A DNA stretch of 64,000 nucleotides, taken from contig NZ_PPFE01000001.1 of NCBI RefSeq assembly GCF_002917925.1, positions 248,001 to 312,000 on the forward strand, read 5' to 3'. The position numbers were made by a program, and so were the translations under genes. The notes beneath the pieces are model-generated. The model was given only the letters and a program-made list of their open reading frames with translations, made no database searches and had not been told where the DNA came from. Origin of the DNA: Roseovarius confluentis. GTDB lineage: Bacteria; Pseudomonadota; Alphaproteobacteria; Rhodobacterales; Rhodobacteraceae. Below, one piece after another: positions 56,932 through 64,000 of the stretch. Each line of letters starts with the position of its first letter. Position 1 is the stretch's first letter.

Positions 56932-58932
56932 TCACCTGCGCCCGTCGCCGAACAGCGCCTTGTCCAGCAAGGGCGCCACGGCGTGAGCAGCCGGGGCCGA
57001 GATGTGATCCGCGTCCTTGTAGAGCAACACGCGGTTGAGCAACCAGGCATACCGTCCATCTCGCTCGAAGAACGCGTTGACCGAGATCAGTTCAGCGCCG
57101 AGGTCGTCTGCGACGTCCACCAGGATCGTGCGGGCGCCGCGCATCAGCTCGTCATGCACCCGGGTGTCGATGAAACTGCGGGCGATATCGGCCTCGAACT
57201 CGGCTTCCGGCAGGTCGCGCAGGATCGCCTGCCCGAGCACGTTGATCGGCAAGACCACCTGCTGCGGCACCTGGTCCAGGACCACGACACGAATGCCGGC
57301 ATCCCTGTAGTGGGAAATCGTCTCGCGCAGGCCGGTCTCGAAGCTGGCGAACCACTCCGCGTCGCTTTGCCTGCGGTTGTCGGGATCGGTCGAGATCATG
57401 AACCGCCGCGGCTTGCTCGGGACATCGCCCTTGACGTAAAGGCTCCACCTTGCGGCGAGGAATACCATGTCGACCCCGCGTGCGACGGCTTCTTCCGCAT
57501 GGGCCCGGACGCGGTCATGGCACTCCTGCGCCGACTGGCCGCCGTTGACGAGGTAAACGCCCAACAAGGGCGGGCAGGCCGGGTGGATGCCGTGCAAAAC
57601 GCCGATGTGCCGCATGGCCGCGATTTCGTCGAAGGCCGGCAGGATCGCGCCCGCATGACTGTCGCCCATTACCGCGATTGTCGTGCTGGCCTCCTCGCTG
57701 TCGCGCATCAGGCACAGATCGCCGGGGCTTTCGGGCGCGCCACCGGGACATGAACCACCAAGGTTCTCGGTCTCGTCCTTCGTGAAAAGATCGAGATACG
57801 CCTCAGGTCCCTTGCCGTCCAAGCGTTGCGGCACGCCGTTTAATGCCAGAACCGTAAAGCCCATGGCGCCGAAGGCGACGATCCCCCCGAGGCTGGCGCC
57901 GAACACGGCGCTGCGCGACGGCAGCCAACCCGAGCGGCGAAACGGCCGCTCGACAAACGCCCAGGACAGCACCGCCAGAGCGAAGGACAAAGCGATCAGA
58001 GCCCAGATCAGACCAGGCACCGCCATGCTCCAGCCGCGGATGCGGGCGAAGGCAAAGATCGGTTGATGCCAGAGGTAGAGCGAATAGCTGATCAGACCGA
58101 TACCGACCATCGGGCGCCACGACAGGGCCCGCGCCGTCAGAGTCTCGCGCGCTGCGAAGAGGATGACCAGCATCGCACCGACGATCGGCACCAGCGTGTA
58201 GCCCGAGGGCGATGGATCTTCGGGGCCAAGCCAGAAAACGCTGCCCACGATCAGCGCAAGGCCGAGTGCGGCCAGCGCCTCGCTCCGCATTTGCGGGCGG
58301 TTCAGCAGGACCGCGGCACAGATCGATCCGGCCAGCAACTCCCACAGGCGCGACGGGGTGAAGAAGAAGTTTTCGCCCGGCATGTTCCACGCGCCCCATA
58401 TGGCCATCGCGATGGACGCAGCGGCGCAAAGGGCGAAGACCGCGACATGCCGACCGCGCCGGAAGCGGCCCAGGGCCCACAGCAGCGCCGGAAACAGGAT
58501 ATAGAACTGTTCCTCGACCGCGAGGCTCCAGGTGTGCAGCAGCGGACGCAGGTCGGCCGAGACGTCGAAATAGCCCGAATGTTCGAGGAAATGGACGTTC
58601 GAAATGAAGAGAACGGTAAAGCCCAGGCTGCGCGCGAAATCCTCCAGCGGATCGGGTGGAATCCACATCCACGCGAAGGGCACGCAACAGGCCAGGACAA
58701 GGAAAAGCGCTGGCAGGATGCGCCGCGCGCGACGCTCGTAGAACCGCCACAGACTGTAGGTGCCGGCCTCGCGGTCGGAAATCAGGATCGTGGTGATCAG
58801 GTAGCCGGAAATGACGAAGAAGATGTCGACGCCGATATAGCCGCCGCCGAATGCGGTAAAGCCCGCGTGAAAAAGGATGACCGGCAGCACGGCAACCGCC
58901 CTGAGACCGTCGATTTCACGCCTGTATTTCAA
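56932..58932 (-). CDS. OafA-type acyltransferase with C-terminal SGNH domain
   Basis: About 666 residues. The membrane acyltransferase-3 domain has YRREIDGLRAVAVLPVILFH, DIFFVISGYLITTILIS and LHTWSLAVEEQFYILFPALL. A periplasmic SGNH domain follows, with the nucleophile block TTIAVMGDSHAGAILPAF and a C-terminal DADHISAPAAH (Asp, His). It likely O-acetylates lipopolysaccharide or another glycan. The start is unclear: TTG at 58932 fits the conserved N-terminus, while longer frames run into antisense of a TetR remnant. It lies opposite to its neighbours and between two TetR 3' ends, so it was probably acquired. Confidence 0.88.
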   Translation of the reverse strand: MKYRREIDGLRAVAVLPVILFHAGFTAFGGGYIGVDIFFVISGYLITTILISDREAGTYSLWRFYERRARRILPALFLVLACCVPFAWMWIPPDPLEDFARSLGFTVLFISNVHFLEHSGYFDVSADLRPLLHTWSLAVEEQFYILFPALLWALGRFRRGRHVAVFALCAAASIAMAIWGAWNMPGENFFFTPSRLWELLAGSICAAVLLNRPQMRSEALAALGLALIVGSVFWLGPEDPSPSGYTLVPIVGAMLVILFAARETLTARALSWRPMVGIGLISYSLYLWHQPIFAFARIRGWSMAVPGLIWALIALSFALAVLSWAFVERPFRRSGWLPSRSAVFGASLGGIVAFGAMGFTVLALNGVPQRLDGKGPEAYLDLFTKDETENLGGSCPGGAPESPGDLCLMRDSEEASTTIAVMGDSHAGAILPAFDEIAAMRHIGVLHGIHPACPPLLGVYLVNGGQSAQECHDRVRAHAEEAVARGVDMVFLAARWSLYVKGDVPSKPRRFMISTDPDNRRQSDAEWFASFETGLRETISHYRDAGIRVVVLDQVPQQVVLPINVLGQAILRDLPEAEFEADIARSFIDTRVHDELMRGARTILVDVADDLGAELISVNAFFERDGRYAWLLNRVLLYKDADHISAPAAHAVAPLLDKALFGDGRR

Positions 58933-59017
58933 ACCGGACTGCCCTGTAAGTTCGCGGTATCCGTGAACCCGATACAGGGCTGCGTTGCAAGAAAAAAGCG
59001 CGGCACCCGCGGGGTCG

Positions 59018-59155
59018 GCGCTGTCGCATGGCGTGGTGGAGCTGTTCGCCCGCAACTCGCCCGGGCCCCAAAGCCCCTTCCCGCCCGAGGATCTGCTGGA
59101 ATCAGGGATAGGCATCTACCTGCGCGGCCTGGGCCTGTTGCCGCCGGACCAGTAG
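59018..59155 (+). pseudogene. Remnant of a TetR-family gene, 3' end only
   Basis: 45 codons plus stop that align without gaps to the last 138 bp of the TetR gene at 56759-56896. By my count 113 of 138 bases match (about 82%), and 43 of 45 residues. Nearly all changes are synonymous. No start or N-terminal domain remains. The remnant and the full gene flank the acyltransferase gene. Confidence 0.85.
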
Positions 59156-59170
59156 GCACCGCCCCGCTCT

Positions 59171-59275
59171 TCCTCTGGCTCTAAATATCCCGGGGGTTTG
59201 GGGGCTGGCCCCCAATTCAACCTGTATTTGGGGGCTGGTCCCCAATCGACGCTGAGTTTGGGGCTGGCCCCCAAT
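59171..59275. repeat. Dispersed GC-palindrome element, copy 3, with a 30-bp tandem array
   Basis: TTCCTCTGGCTCTAAATATCCC leads into three palindromes of the form TTGGGGGCTGGCCCCCAA at 59199, 59229 and 59259, exactly 30 bp apart. The core matches the copies at 11971 and 21059. The array lies between the TetR remnant and a convergent small gene. Confidence 0.75.
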
Positions 59276-59296
59276 CGGATCGCTGGTTGCGTCCAT

Positions 59297-59536
59297 TCAA
59301 AGAAATTGTCTAACGACGATGAAAACAAGCAGGGCGCCTGACAAGGCACCATAAGTTCCCCAGTTAAGAATCCTGATCACCTGTTTGGTCAGCTTATGGT
59401 GATCGGCAGTTAGTTTCGTATAGAGAATGAAACGCGGGTTGAGGACAACACCTCGTTTCTCGGCCTGACGCGTGACGTAGGTGGCCGAGCCGATCCAAGC
59501 GAAAAGGTAGAAGATCAACAGGCTGGTGACAAACAT
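59297..59536 (-). CDS. Small membrane protein, unknown
   Basis: About 79 residues from the first ATG, or 93 from a TTG at 59578. Two hydrophobic helices, FVTSLLIFYLFAWIGSATYV and TYGALSGALLVFIVV, flank a basic loop (RQAEKRGVVLNPRF, ADHHKLTKQ). I do not recognise the family. It lies downstream of rpsI in the same direction, behind a terminator. Confidence 0.6.
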   Translation of the reverse strand: MFVTSLLIFYLFAWIGSATYVTRQAEKRGVVLNPRFILYTKLTADHHKLTKQVIRILNWGTYGALSGALLVFIVVRQFL

Positions 59537-59580
59537 GGTCGCATCGCTTTTCCTCAGCGTACTGGCATAGGCCTCCAAAG

Positions 59581-59606
59581 AAAAGGGCCGCCCAACCGGA
59601 CGGCCC
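59581..59606 (-). terminator. Terminator after rpsI
   Basis: On the minus strand a GGGCCG/CGGCCC stem is followed by TTTTCTTT, 25 bp past the rpsI stop. Confidence 0.75.
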
Positions 59607-59630
59607 TCTCCGAAACTCTGAACCCAAAGC

Positions 59631-60128
59631 TTAACGCTTGGAGAACTGGAAGCTCTTGCGGGCCTTGGCGCGACCGTATTTCTTGCGCTCCACCACGCGG
59701 CTGTCGCGGGTCAGGAAGCCTGCCGCCTTCAGCGCGCCGCGCAGCGACGGATCATAAAGCTGCAGAGCTTTCGAGATGCCGTGCTTGACCGCACCGGCCT
59801 GCCCCGAAAGGCCGCCGCCCTTGACGGTGGCCTGAACGTCGAACTGGTCTTCGACACCGGCCACCGTGAACGGTTGGCGCAGGATCATCTGCAGCACCGG
59901 GCGGGCGAAGTACTTGTTCATTTCCTTGCCGTTGACCGAGACCTTGCCCGAGCCGGGCTTGATCCAGACGCGGGCGACCGCGTCCTTGCGCTTGCCGGTG
60001 GCGTAGGAACGGCCCAGGTCGTCGCGGACAGGCTCGCGCGGCGCTTCCTCGGGCGTGCCCTGGACACCGCCGATATCATCGGTGACGGCTGCTTCGAGAC
60101 CGTCGAGTGTTTTGATTTCGTCAGCCAT
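59631..60128 (-). CDS. rpsI: 30S ribosomal protein S9
   Basis: S9 touches tRNA in the P site through its C-terminal tail ([11 protein letters not shown]). The core has [15 protein letters not shown] and FQF-KR at the end. The 165-residue protein carries an N-terminal acidic extension of about 35 residues compared with E. coli, as is usual in this order. It is 5 bp after rplM, the universal rplM-rpsI order. Confidence 0.97.
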   Translation of the reverse strand: MADEIKTLDGLEAAVTDDIGGVQGTPEEAPREPVRDDLGRSYATGKRKDAVARVWIKPGSGKVSVNGKEMNKYFARPVLQMILRQPFTVAGVEDQFDVQATVKGGGLSGQAGAVKHGISKALQLYDPSLRGALKAAGFLTRDSRVVERKKYGRAKARKSFQFSKR

Positions 60129-60133
60129 GTCTC

Positions 60134-60592
60134 TTACACCCGCGTGTTTTTCTTGTTCATGGATTTCACATCCAGCGCTTCGGGGCTTTGCGCCTCGTGC
60201 GGATGTTCGGTGCCGGCGTAGACGCGCAGATTGGTCATCTGGCGGCGTGCAAGGCGGTTCGAAGGCAGCATGCGCTTGACGGCCTGCATGACGACGCGCT
60301 CGGGGTGGGCGCCCTCCAGAATTTCCGCCGTGGTGCGCGACTTGATCCCGCCCGGGTGGCCGGTGTGCCAGTAGTTGGGTTTCTCGCGCTTCTTGCCGGT
60401 CAGCTGCACCTTGTCGGCATTGATGACGATGACGTTGTCACCCATGTCCTGGCTCGGTGTAAAGCTGGGCTTGTGCTTGCCACGCAGGCGCGTGGCGACG
60501 ATCGAGGCAAGGCGGCCCAGAACGATGCCGTCGGCATCGATCACGATCCACTTCTTGTCGATATCTGCCGGTTTTGCAGAAAAGGTTTTCAT
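60134..60592 (-). CDS. rplM: 50S ribosomal protein L13
   Basis: L13 is an early assembly protein of the large subunit. The start [20 protein letters not shown] is followed by [38 protein letters not shown] and GMLPxNRLARRQ-type segments also match. 152 residues. It is first in the operon, with a good promoter 45-72 bp upstream. Confidence 0.97.
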   Translation of the reverse strand: MKTFSAKPADIDKKWIVIDADGIVLGRLASIVATRLRGKHKPSFTPSQDMGDNVIVINADKVQLTGKKREKPNYWHTGHPGGIKSRTTAEILEGAHPERVVMQAVKRMLPSNRLARRQMTNLRVYAGTEHPHEAQSPEALDVKSMNKKNTRV

Positions 60593-60636
60593 GGTCTTGT
60601 CCCCAAGGGTCAGAGGGTCATAATTCGGATTGCGGG

Positions 60637-60664
60637 GTTATATAGGCTCAGAAGAACAGTTCAA
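60637..60664 (-). promoter_or_regulatory. rplM-rpsI promoter
   Basis: On the minus strand TTGAAC (60664-60659) and TATAAC (60642-60637) are separated by 16 bp. Both are near consensus and well placed before rplM. Confidence 0.65.
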
Positions 60665-60730
60665 GCGGGAAATGTGCGTTATTTTTGTTCATAAACAAAG
60701 ACTTGTTATTTAGGTATCATTTTACCCCAT

Positions 60731-61054
60731 ATGGAAAGCCTGATTCACAACCCCGGCCCGCCACTTGCCGCGCTGCTGCTGCTGGCGCTGTCCACGGCGC
60801 TTGGCATGGCGCAGGTGGCCAAGATCATCAAGGTCTACGAGGCCAAGCATGAACTGAAGCACGGCTCGGCCGGTTTCATCCGCGGTATCGCGGGCTGGTC
60901 GCTGGTGGCTTTCTGGGCCATGGCGGTCTGGTTCGTGGCCACGGTGATCGGCGACTGGTGGGCGACCGAGGACCTGGCCGGCGCGACGGACCGCGCCTGG
61001 CTGCGGCTGCGCATCCTGCTGGAGATCGCGGCGGCGATCGCGGATTCGGACTGA
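60731..61054 (+). CDS. Small membrane protein paired with a zinc-ribbon protein
   Basis: 107 residues. Two hydrophobic helices (LAALLLLALSTALGMAQV and WSLVAFWAMAVWFVATVIG) flank a charged loop (VYEAKHELKHGSAGFIRG). The family is unknown to me. The stop and the next start overlap by one base (TGATG), so it is almost surely co-expressed with the zinc-ribbon protein. It is divergent from rplM. Confidence 0.7.
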   Translation: MESLIHNPGPPLAALLLLALSTALGMAQVAKIIKVYEAKHELKHGSAGFIRGIAGWSLVAFWAMAVWFVATVIGDWWATEDLAGATDRAWLRLRILLEIAAAIADSD

Positions 61055-62112
61055 TGGCAGGCCCGGTTCCCGGCGCACAGGCGATACAGGCCGCGCTGCA
61101 ATGTCCCGACTGCGCCGGACAGTGCCGCTATAGTGCCGAGGCCACGGGGCTGCGCTGCGACAGTTGCGGTAATGTGCGATCGCTCGATACGCCCGACGAC
61201 CACCTGGCCCAGACCGAGTTCGGCTATGACCCGGACGTGCCCGCCGAAGAGCCGAAAAGCCGCCCCGACCTGATGGAGCATGGCTGCCAGACATGCGGCG
61301 GGCACGTGATCTTCACCGGCCCGGCCCTGTCCGAGCGGTGTCCCTATTGCGACGGGCCGGTGGTTCTGGCCGACCCCGACATGGGGTTCGACACGATGGC
61401 GCTGATCCCCTTTCGCGTCACGCTGGAGACGGCCAAGGCCAATGCGCGGGACTGGGTGCGTGCGCGGATCGCGGCGCCGTCGGACCTGTGGACGCAGGTC
61501 GAAGACGGCCATTTCAGCGGGCTTTACGCGCCCTTCTGGACCTTCGACAGCAAGGAGGCCGTTCAATACTGGGCCAAGTACACCACCGGGTCCGGCAAGA
61601 ACCGGCGCACGCATTCCACGGGTGGAGCGATGAACGTCGACTTCGATGACCTGCTGGTGCCGGCCTCGACCCATGTGACACCGCTGATCCGCGACGGCAT
61701 CCTGCACGAATTCTATCCCGACCGCCTGCGCCCCTATCGCGCGGGCTACCTGGCCGGGTTCGCGGCCGAGCGCCATCATCAGACCGTGGCGCAGGGGTTG
61801 GACGCCAACGCCAGCGACAAGCGGCTGCTGATCCGCAACCGGATCAAGCGGCATATCAACAAGCGCGGCGTGCATGATATCCGCTATCGGACCGACACGA
61901 CGGGCATCCATTACCGGCGCATCCTGCTGCCGGTCTGGATCCTGCATTACGTCTATGAGGGCAAGGCGCAGAAGGTCGTCGTCTCGGGGATCGACGGGCG
62001 CACCTTCGGCGAACGGCCCTTATGTAAATTGAAGCTGATGGGCTATGCCGCCGCCCTTAGCGCGCTGGTGATCGGCTTCGGCCTCGCGTGGGGCGCGGGT
62101 GGGTTGTTGTAG
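61054..62112 (+). CDS. Zinc-ribbon membrane protein, unknown
   Basis: 352 residues. Two zinc ribbons are visible near the N-terminus: CPDCAGQCRYS...CDSCG and CQTCGGHVIF...CPYCDG. The body has several aromatic segments (YAPFWTFDSKEAVQYWAKYT, LPVWILHYVYEGKAQKVVV). One helix at the C-terminus (LMGYAAALSALVIGFGLAWG) anchors it. Similar proteins are annotated 'TFIIB-type zinc ribbon-containing' or primosomal-N'-like, without known function. It overlaps the small membrane gene by one base. Confidence 0.75.
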   Translation: MAGPVPGAQAIQAALQCPDCAGQCRYSAEATGLRCDSCGNVRSLDTPDDHLAQTEFGYDPDVPAEEPKSRPDLMEHGCQTCGGHVIFTGPALSERCPYCDGPVVLADPDMGFDTMALIPFRVTLETAKANARDWVRARIAAPSDLWTQVEDGHFSGLYAPFWTFDSKEAVQYWAKYTTGSGKNRRTHSTGGAMNVDFDDLLVPASTHVTPLIRDGILHEFYPDRLRPYRAGYLAGFAAERHHQTVAQGLDANASDKRLLIRNRIKRHINKRGVHDIRYRTDTTGIHYRRILLPVWILHYVYEGKAQKVVVSGIDGRTFGERPLCKLKLMGYAAALSALVIGFGLAWGAGGLL

Positions 62113-62119
62113 CCCGCGC

Positions 62120-63529
62120 TCAGACGCCGATGCCTTCGGGCGGGTTGTCCAACAGCCGGCGCAGACGCTGCATCGCGGCCTCGTAACTGGCAAGGCTGAC
62201 GCCCGCGTTCACGGCTAGTCGCACGGCATGAGGCGAGGCCGCGTCGCGGCTGGCAAAATCCTCGGCCGAGCGGACCTGCACGCCCTGCTCCGCCGCCGCC
62301 TGGCAAAAGGCGGATGTGCGCCATCCCGGCGGCAGGGTCAGCCACAGGAACGGCACGTCGCGGCGCCATTTCACGTCGTACCCGCCCAGCACGTTCAGCG
62401 CGGCCTGGATGTAGTCGCCCGACTGGATGCGCACCTTGTCCATCAGCTCGTCCAGACCGGGATGTGACAACAGCGCCGCCACGAGGTCCGAGATCGGCGT
62501 GGCAAGCCCGAAGAACGAGGATTCCGCCGCGCGGCGCAGCGCCATGGACTGATCCCCGGGCGCCAGCGCAAAGCCCACGCGCAAGGCGGGCGTCACCGAT
62601 TTCGACAGCGAGGCCACGTACCAGCCGCGCTCGGGGGCCAGCATCCGGTAGGCCGGGGCCTGTGACGGGCCTATGCGGTAGCAATCATCTTCGAGAATCT
62701 GCAGGTCGCACCGGCGAGCGGCCTCGACGATCTCGGCGCGGCGCTCGGCGGGGGTAAAAAGGCATGTGGGGTTATGCACCTCGGCGGAGGTGAACAGCAT
62801 CTGGGCCTGGTGCTTTTGCGCCGCCGCCTCCAGCGCGTCGGGGCGCAATCCGTGGGCGTCCATCGCCACCGGGATCACCTCGGCCCGCAACAGGTCGGCG
62901 GCCCGCCGGAACCCCGGATAGCACAGCTCCTCGACCAGCACCGTGGGGCGCCGCCCGCAAAGGACGGTCTGCATGATCAGGATGATGGCGTTCTGCCCGC
63001 CATGGGCCAGCACCACGTCCTCTTCCGTGAACCGCCCCAGAGGCGCCTGGGACAGGAACCGCGCCGCCGCGGCACGGGCGGGCTGCATGTTCTGGCGGCT
63101 GGGGTAATGCATCACGCCAGAGGGCGGGTCCTCGGCAATCTGCGCCAGAAGCTGCCGGACAAGCCCGGCCTGCCCCACGCTGGGCAGGTGCGGCGAGATC
63201 ATGTTGACGGCATAGCTGTCGCCGCCGGCGTTGTGTTCGACACTGTCGGCCTCGATCGGGAAGTAATCCGGGGGGATCGGCTTGGGCTCGGCCACGAAGG
63301 TGCCACGCCCGACCTCGGCCACCAGCGTGCCATCGTCCGTCAGCCCGGAATAGGCCCGCGCGACGGTGCCCGGCGTGATGCCCAGCCGCCAGGCAAGATC
63401 GCGCACGGGCGGCAGCTTGTCGCCCGGGGCAAGGCTGTGGTTGTCGATACCACTGCGGATCGCCTGCATCAGCGCCTTGTACTTGGGCGCGGCGGTGTCG
63501 GTCAGCTTGGGCTGCCAATTTGTACCCAT
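62120..63529 (-). CDS. MocR-type regulator (GntR HTH fused to aminotransferase)
   Basis: 469 residues. The winged HTH (about residues 15-80) has LPPVRDLAWRLGITPGTVAR. A fold type I aminotransferase domain follows, with SLSKSVTPALRVGFAL bearing the PLP-binding Lys and DDCYRIG. MocR proteins sense an amine or amino acid through PLP. It is divergent from a DUF1127 gene across a 100-bp region packed with ACAAT/ATTGT repeats, probably its operator. Confidence 0.92.
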   Translation of the reverse strand: MGTNWQPKLTDTAAPKYKALMQAIRSGIDNHSLAPGDKLPPVRDLAWRLGITPGTVARAYSGLTDDGTLVAEVGRGTFVAEPKPIPPDYFPIEADSVEHNAGGDSYAVNMISPHLPSVGQAGLVRQLLAQIAEDPPSGVMHYPSRQNMQPARAAAARFLSQAPLGRFTEEDVVLAHGGQNAIILIMQTVLCGRRPTVLVEELCYPGFRRAADLLRAEVIPVAMDAHGLRPDALEAAAQKHQAQMLFTSAEVHNPTCLFTPAERRAEIVEAARRCDLQILEDDCYRIGPSQAPAYRMLAPERGWYVASLSKSVTPALRVGFALAPGDQSMALRRAAESSFFGLATPISDLVAALLSHPGLDELMDKVRIQSGDYIQAALNVLGGYDVKWRRDVPFLWLTLPPGWRTSAFCQAAAEQGVQVRSAEDFASRDAASPHAVRLAVNAGVSLASYEAAMQRLRRLLDNPPEGIGV

Positions 63530-63530
63530 G

Positions 63531-63611
63531 ACAATATTTCCGTGGATTCGGACAATTGGACAATGTATCCCTCAATTGTGGCAATCGCACAATATTGTGT
63601 CAATACAATTT
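63531..63611. promoter_or_regulatory. Operator region of MocR and DUF1127 genes
   Basis: ACAAT or ATTGT occurs seven times in this region, including GGACAATTGGACAAT and the palindrome CACAATATTGTG (63593-63604). Direct and inverted half-sites together are typical of MocR operators. Confidence 0.6.
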
Positions 63612-63629
63612 ATCAGGAAAGGATACGCC

Positions 63630-63863
63630 ATGACCAGTTTCACCCGCACCGACCGCACGGCACTCGAGGGGCTTTCCGCCCGCACCACCCTGCCCGCCCT
63701 GTCGCTGATCGCGGTACAGCTGGCATGGGCCTATGTCCTGTGGACGCAGCGCCGAAAGACACGGGTTCACCTGTCGCGGCTGGACGACCACATGCTGCGC
63801 GATATCGGCCTGACCCCGCGCGAGGCCGACATGGAAGCGCGCAAACCCTTTTGGAGACCGTAA
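63630..63863 (+). CDS. DUF1127 domain small protein
   Basis: 77 residues. The C-terminal DUF1127 segment is THVHLSRL-like (TRVHLSRLDDHMLRDIGLT, then PREADMEARKPFW). The N-terminal part has one short hydrophobic stretch (LPALSLIAVQLAWAYVLW). DUF1127 proteins are common in alphaproteobacteria; some affect RNA turnover and phosphate or C/N metabolism. AGGAAAGG lies upstream. Divergence from a MocR gene suggests that MocR controls it. A terminator follows. Confidence 0.85.
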   Translation: MTSFTRTDRTALEGLSARTTLPALSLIAVQLAWAYVLWTQRRKTRVHLSRLDDHMLRDIGLTPREADMEARKPFWRP

Positions 63864-63891
63864 TCGTCCCCGATACGGATCTCTTCAAACT

Positions 63892-63919
63892 GGGCCGGGT
63901 TCATTCCCGGCCCTTTTTT
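63892..63919 (+). terminator. Terminator after the DUF1127 gene
   Basis: GGGCCGGG and CCCGGCCC pair around TTCATT, then TTTTTT. Confidence 0.85.
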
Positions 63920-64000
63920 CATGCCTTGGGGGGAATCGAGTAGGTCAGGCTGGCCCGCGCCACCGGCTGATCGAATCCGTCAGAGAAGATCAGCACGTCG
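63919..64000 (-). CDS. C-terminal end of an unidentified protein
   Basis: Minus-strand coding of 26 residues ending in ASLTYSIPPKA and a stop overlapping the terminator. The rest lies outside the window. The family cannot be told from this piece. Confidence 0.5.
   Translation of the reverse strand, partial: DVLIFSDGFDQPVARASLTYSIPPKA

Noticed and set aside
58933..59115. Longer N-terminus for the second acyltransferase
   Set aside because: The added residues are the antisense of the TetR remnant and lack any link to the conserved acyltransferase start.

Overview
The window is high-GC, gene-dense chromosomal DNA from an alphaproteobacterium, most likely a marine Rhodobacterales (roseobacter-type) species. 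This rests on gene content: a class II DAHP synthase, a non-pyrrolysine MttB-family protein, IalB, DUF6456/DUF1127-type proteins, the xseB-ispA-dxs order, a 3-hydroxybutyrate dehydrogenase, and intergenic repeats with 'aaatatccc' or 'gagtattt' cores. I saw no tRNA, rRNA, CRISPR array, prophage or insertion sequence. All names come from motifs and family resemblance, since no search was possible.

Layout. 1-7.1 kb is the phosphate block phoR(partial)-pstSCAB-phoU-phoB, with a three-unit Pho box before pstS. 7.2-9.5 kb holds a LysR regulator divergent from glutaryl-CoA dehydrogenase. 9.5-12 kb has DoxX, aroQ overlapping a solo LuxR regulator, and a structured noncoding stretch that may be an RNA gene. 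12-14 kb is rpsB-tsf. 14.1-16.3 kb is an unusual three-gene operon: a glycine-rich repeat protein, a zincin-like protein and a HEAT-repeat protein. 17-21.9 kb has psuK-psuG (pseudouridine breakdown), DUF502, a patatin-like lipase and bdhA. 22-28.4 kb has a peptide-binding protein, a small entericidin-like lipoprotein, DAHP synthase, a GlxA/GbdR-type regulator and two tiny Flp-pilin-like proteins. 28.4-31.5 kb is xseB-ispA-dxs. 31.6-35.6 kb has a phosphotransferase, a HerA-like ATPase, small-RNA candidates and IalB.

35.7-40.9 kb is an envelope block: an LpxD-like acyltransferase with its own ACP and ketoacyl synthase, an L,D-transpeptidase, and a Tat-exported DUF882 protein. 41-46.2 kb has lipA, a VIT-type metal transporter, a DUF6456 regulator and MttB. 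46.5-56.9 kb has guaA, an acyltransferase/SGNH fusion, a DMT permease, a FadL-like porin, a P-loop ATPase next to metA, a lipoprotein hydrolase, ppk2 and a TetR regulator. 56.9-59.3 kb carries a second OafA-type acyltransferase flanked by two divergent copies of the TetR 3' end, a clear recombination scar. 59.3-64 kb has rplM-rpsI, a zinc-ribbon membrane protein pair, and a MocR regulator facing a DUF1127 gene across a palindrome-rich operator.

Most of the window is housekeeping. The best candidates for something undescribed are the repeat/zincin/HEAT operon, the split TetR locus, a paired ~70-bp intergenic element with three 11-bp phased units, and several promoter/terminator-defined small-RNA candidates.
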